DNA from: Typha latifolia
Taxonomy: Eukaryota; Streptophyta; Magnoliopsida; Poales; Typhaceae
Assembly: GCA_019914945.1 (NCBI GenBank)
Contig: CM034103.1
Span: 15,094,785-15,158,784 of the forward strand
DNA length: 64,000 nucleotides
Reading direction: 5' to 3'
A program made the position numbers and the translations under genes. This document shows, in pieces, positions 60,848 to 64,000 of this stretch. The notes under the pieces are model-generated. The model ran no database searches, had not been told where the DNA came from, and saw nothing but the letters and a program-made list of their open reading frames with translations. The first letter of the stretch is position 1. Every line of letters begins with the position of its first letter.

Positions 60848-63060
60848 ATGGCACCCGGGGCGAAGGGGAATCTGGAGAGGATTCGCAGGGGATTCCGCAC
60901 GGCGGCCTTTATGCTGACGATGGTGGCGTCGCTTCTCCTCCTGTCGGCGCCGGTGCTTGTGGCTGTGGGTGACGTGGCGGCGTCGCTTGCACTTGCGTCG
61001 AGATTCGCGTGCGCGAGGTGCTACAGTTTGAGGAGTCACATGGAGAGATACGGGTTCAAGAGCTCGTTGATGGATATACCTCTCGTTTCTATCGTTAGAT
61101 CACTCATAATCACATGTAACTTTTGCTCATCTTTCTTTTTCGTTAACAAAATCTTTCCTGTTCCACTTGAAATAGTTGAGTCTTTTACCTGGGAATTTTC
61201 GTGAAATTTGCGCATATAGACAGCTTTTTGGGTTTTCCTAGGTTGGTTAGATTTTTTTGCAAACGATTGAAAACGAAATGCTCCGTTGCCTATGAATGAA
61301 TGCATATTGCTTCCTAGATTTTAAAATAAAGATGAAATGTCATCTAGTTAGGGTTTTGTACAGAAGATTTGCTATTCTTAAAAAAGCAACGAGAATCTTG
61401 TATTTGCTCAGGTATTTTGTTTGTTATAATTTTGTGCTTCTAATAAATGAGATTACTGAAATTTGTCTGGGAACTGAGTTGTGAAATAAATTTGCTAATG
61501 TGCTACCGTGTGATAATTTTTGAGTTAGATGTCGAAGAATTTTCATTATCTCATCTACTGATTTCATCTGCTTCTGGAGTTGGTCGATTATTTTTGAGGT
61601 TATGACTTTTTCTTAAATATTTTGTGGTGAACTTTTTGAGAATATTTTGTAAAACTATGTACTGAATCTACATATTGAGTTAGAAAACTTTCGTTTCTAC
61701 TTTTCTTCTAGACGTTAATTTATGATGATTATCTTCCCTTTCTTGTTCCTATTGACCTTTCACTTAAAGGTGATGATGAGTAAAAAGTAGAAGTAAATGA
61801 AGTTTCACACAAATTTCTTAGTTATGATGATTAAATCTTAATCATGGTCATATGTTATGCTTTGCAGGTGTTTATTCTTTGTGTGATGGTCCTGGGCTTT
61901 CTCAGGGTCCTTATCTTGGAATAGCAACACTATGTTCTGTAGCTTCTTTTCTCTTCCTGTCCATTAAGGCTTGTGTTTATACTCCTATATCTGACATTGG
62001 ACCTGAAGCTCCACCATCTTTGTCTAGTGAGAATCTTCATTGGAGGAGACCATGGGGGATGCCTGTTCTTTTTCTTTCTTCATTGGTTTTCGCTCTTGGT
62101 CATGTCCTAATTGCCTACAGGACAAGCTGCAGAGCACGCAGAAAACTTCTGTTTCACCGTGTAGACCCAGAATCAGTATGTTCATTTCATGTTTCCATGT
62201 CTGCTATGTTTTCTTGTTCTTCCTTTATGTCTTTGGGAATTGGGATACAATAAATATTGTAGTGCATCCTCCTGTTAAAGTTGGAGTCCTGATGATCTTC
62301 TATTTCAGTTATTATTTCTGATCTTGTCATATTTTTGTTTCAGGTGTTGGCAAGCATGAATGTCTTTTCTGGATATCACAAGGTTCCTAGATCTCCCACA
62401 CCCTGTAGTGGAAAAATTTACTCAAAGAGTGACACCGAAACAAAGAGAAAGTCCATATTTCGTTATGAACGTGATCTTCCGATCAGTTTCCTTGCAGACA
62501 CTGACAGTTTGTTTGTTATCTGCCAAGGAATTACAATACATTACAAGCTTAACCTATTTGAGTCACCTCCCTCTCTTAGTTTAGCCTCCTCTCCCTTCCA
62601 TGGAAGCCGCAATAATGCAAATCCTTCAAACCTTTCCTTAGGAAGGGTCAAACTTGAAAGCCCTCCACCAGTTTCACCTCAAACCCACTATCCTTTCAAT
62701 AGGAGCTTCAGTAACCAGAGTCATAGTAACTCTCTTTATGCTCCACTATTGACAGAATCACCCAACTCATCCACTTTCTTATTAAATGACATTCCTCGGT
62801 TGAGTCTTGATGGTGGCAATAGTGATTTATGTTCATCTAAGTTGGTGAATTTTGAAGACAAGAGGAAAATTGCTGTTGTCTTGGTGCATGGGTTTGGAGG
62901 AGGTGTCTTCTCGTGGAGACATGTGGCTAGTGTGCTTGCTAGGCAGGTAGGATGCACAGTTGTAGCTTTTGATCGACCTGGGTGGGGATTGACATCTCGA
63001 CCACGCAGGAAGGATTGGGAAGACAAGCAGTTGCCAAACCCATATAAGCTTGAATCTCAG
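60848..63060 (+). CDS. Alpha/beta-hydrolase, membrane-anchored, 5' part (gene runs off window)
   Basis: N-terminal part of an alpha/beta-hydrolase-fold protein like Arabidopsis At1g15490/At1g80280, whose substrate is unknown. Exons 60848-61115, 61868-62175 and 62344-63060 have GT-AG junctions and join in frame to 431 residues. There are hydrophobic helices at about residues 20-45 (MLTMVASLLLLSAPVLVAVG), 80-95, 100-125 and 150-165, so the N-terminus is membrane-embedded. The hydrolase domain starts at VVLVHGFGGGVFSWRHVASV (HGFGGG is the oxyanion-hole motif) and FDRPGWGLTSRPRRKDW. The nucleophile GHDDGG-type motif expected next is absent up to the window end, so the remaining exons lie beyond 64000. 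The start follows a GGCCATGGC context. Confidence 0.88.
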
Positions 63061-64000
63061 GTGATTCTCCTACTCTTATATAAGATACTATGTTATCGAT
63101 TCTGGCCTGTTGCATGCGCAATTAATTTATCTGTTTCTTGCATGTACATGACGACACATTTGTTCATTAGTTGTCCCTCAGTAATTAAAGATGATTTATA
63201 TTCACTTTGTTGAGAAATAGGAAATAGAGAATCATTTTCTGAAATTGTGATTCATGCCTTGTGATGGGATAATGTTATTCTCCACATGATTTCGTTATGT
63301 CCTAACTTGTTGCTAAGCTTTTGTCTTTTATAAAGGAGATTTTGTCCTAGTATACTATACTTTTAAGCTTTCAATTTCAATGAACTATCATCTAACATGC
63401 TCTTTATTCTTTTCTAAATTCAGAAAGCACTTCTATTTTCCTTTAGCTGGTGCAGGAAATTAGGTTCATCAAACCGGAGGACTGGGAAAAACTCCGAGAA
63501 AAATTTCTTCAAGGAGCTTATTTGTGAACTAGAATCCCTTAAGCCTTATGGGCAACATATTCTGAAGCCTGTCTACATCTAATGCTTACTTTTGGAACTT
63601 GAAGTGTCTATCATTAGCTTTTCGTTTATCTTTATAGACCAAATACTAGCTTTGGACTCTCTTGCCTCTGGACAGATACAGAAACACTTGAAATTGCATG
63701 ACTGCTTTAGTATGTTTTAAACCACATAAATGGCCGATTGGACCACTCCATTTGTTCAGATACTTTTTCTCTAGATTTGATTTACATGCATCATTTGTGT
63801 CATGTTCAGCCAACGTATGAGATCATAGCATCAATTGGTTACTTTCTGCTCGACTCTTCTGTTGGCCTTTACTGTTATAGGGCCAAATTCTGCATTACTT
63901 TTAGTTTTGCATCATTTGATGACACTATGGTAATTATCTTATTTCATCATCTTTAACTCAGGACAAACACTTGTTTGTATGCTCTGTACGTTCTTATAGA
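63061..64000 (+). other. Intron of the hydrolase gene, with a possible alternative last exon
   Basis: No continuation of the hydrolase domain is found here. An acceptor ending at about 63423 opens a 53-codon frame in phase with the previous exon; see findings. Confidence 0.4.

Noticed and set aside
1..64000. CRISPR arrays, operons or prokaryotic cassettes
   Set aside because: The repeats present are microsatellites and transposon motifs; genes have spliceosomal introns and are plant families.

Overview
The window is nuclear DNA of a flowering plant. The evidence is plant-only gene families (YUCCA auxin monooxygenase, PPR editing factors, plastid nucleotide antiporter, HDC1), GT-AG introns, long AT-rich intergenic tracts and many (CT)n and (TA)n microsatellites. 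GC-rich intronless genes next to AT-rich spacers suggest a monocot. The species cannot be named from the sequence alone.

Layout. At 0.46-3.53 kb lies a decayed ARM-repeat gene (minus strand). A small basic plant protein gene with its own TATA box is at 4.2 kb. A decayed BAT1-type amino-acid permease follows at 5.1-7.9 kb. A tandem CCCH zinc-finger gene with a leader intron and a (CT)n leader is at 9.3-11.1 kb. Two tandem AOP1-like 2-oxoglutarate dioxygenase copies lie at 12.8-17.1 kb; the distal copy is a pseudogene. An HDC1 homologue (histone deacetylase complex subunit, Rxt3 family) spans 18.0-25.1 kb in eleven coding exons, one of them an 8-nt microexon. A YUCCA gene is at 29.5-31.1 kb. 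A two-exon conserved protein of unknown function, probably plastid-targeted, is at 34.4-34.9 kb. A 1.48-kb non-autonomous hAT-like element with a near-perfect 8-bp target duplication is at 35.4-36.9 kb. A MOT1-type molybdate transporter and a PPR gene diverge from a shared promoter at 38.4-42.1 kb. Then come a DYW-type PPR protein matching ECB2/VAC1 (43.2-45.8 kb), an F-box gene (46.6-47.8 kb), a plastid ATP/ADP antiporter (50.4-54.0 kb), a possible 25-codon microgene (55.9 kb), and the 5' part of an alpha/beta-hydrolase gene (from 60.6 kb) that runs off the window.

The genes form no single pathway. Several act in the plastid: ECB2-like RNA editing, ATP import, and probably the short unknown protein. 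One makes auxin and one is a chromatin subunit. ECB2, the ATP/ADP antiporter and the alpha/beta-hydrolase occur in the order I recall for Arabidopsis At1g15510-At1g15500-At1g15490, so the right-hand third looks like an old conserved block with an F-box gene inserted. The left end is rich in dead genes: three pseudogenes in 14 kb, each still showing its exon structure.

I found no convincing new multi-gene system. The most interesting items are the frame-essential HDC1 microexon, the two-residue insertion in the DYW terminus of the ECB2-like protein, the conserved short plastid-like protein, the putative microgene and the hAT-like element.
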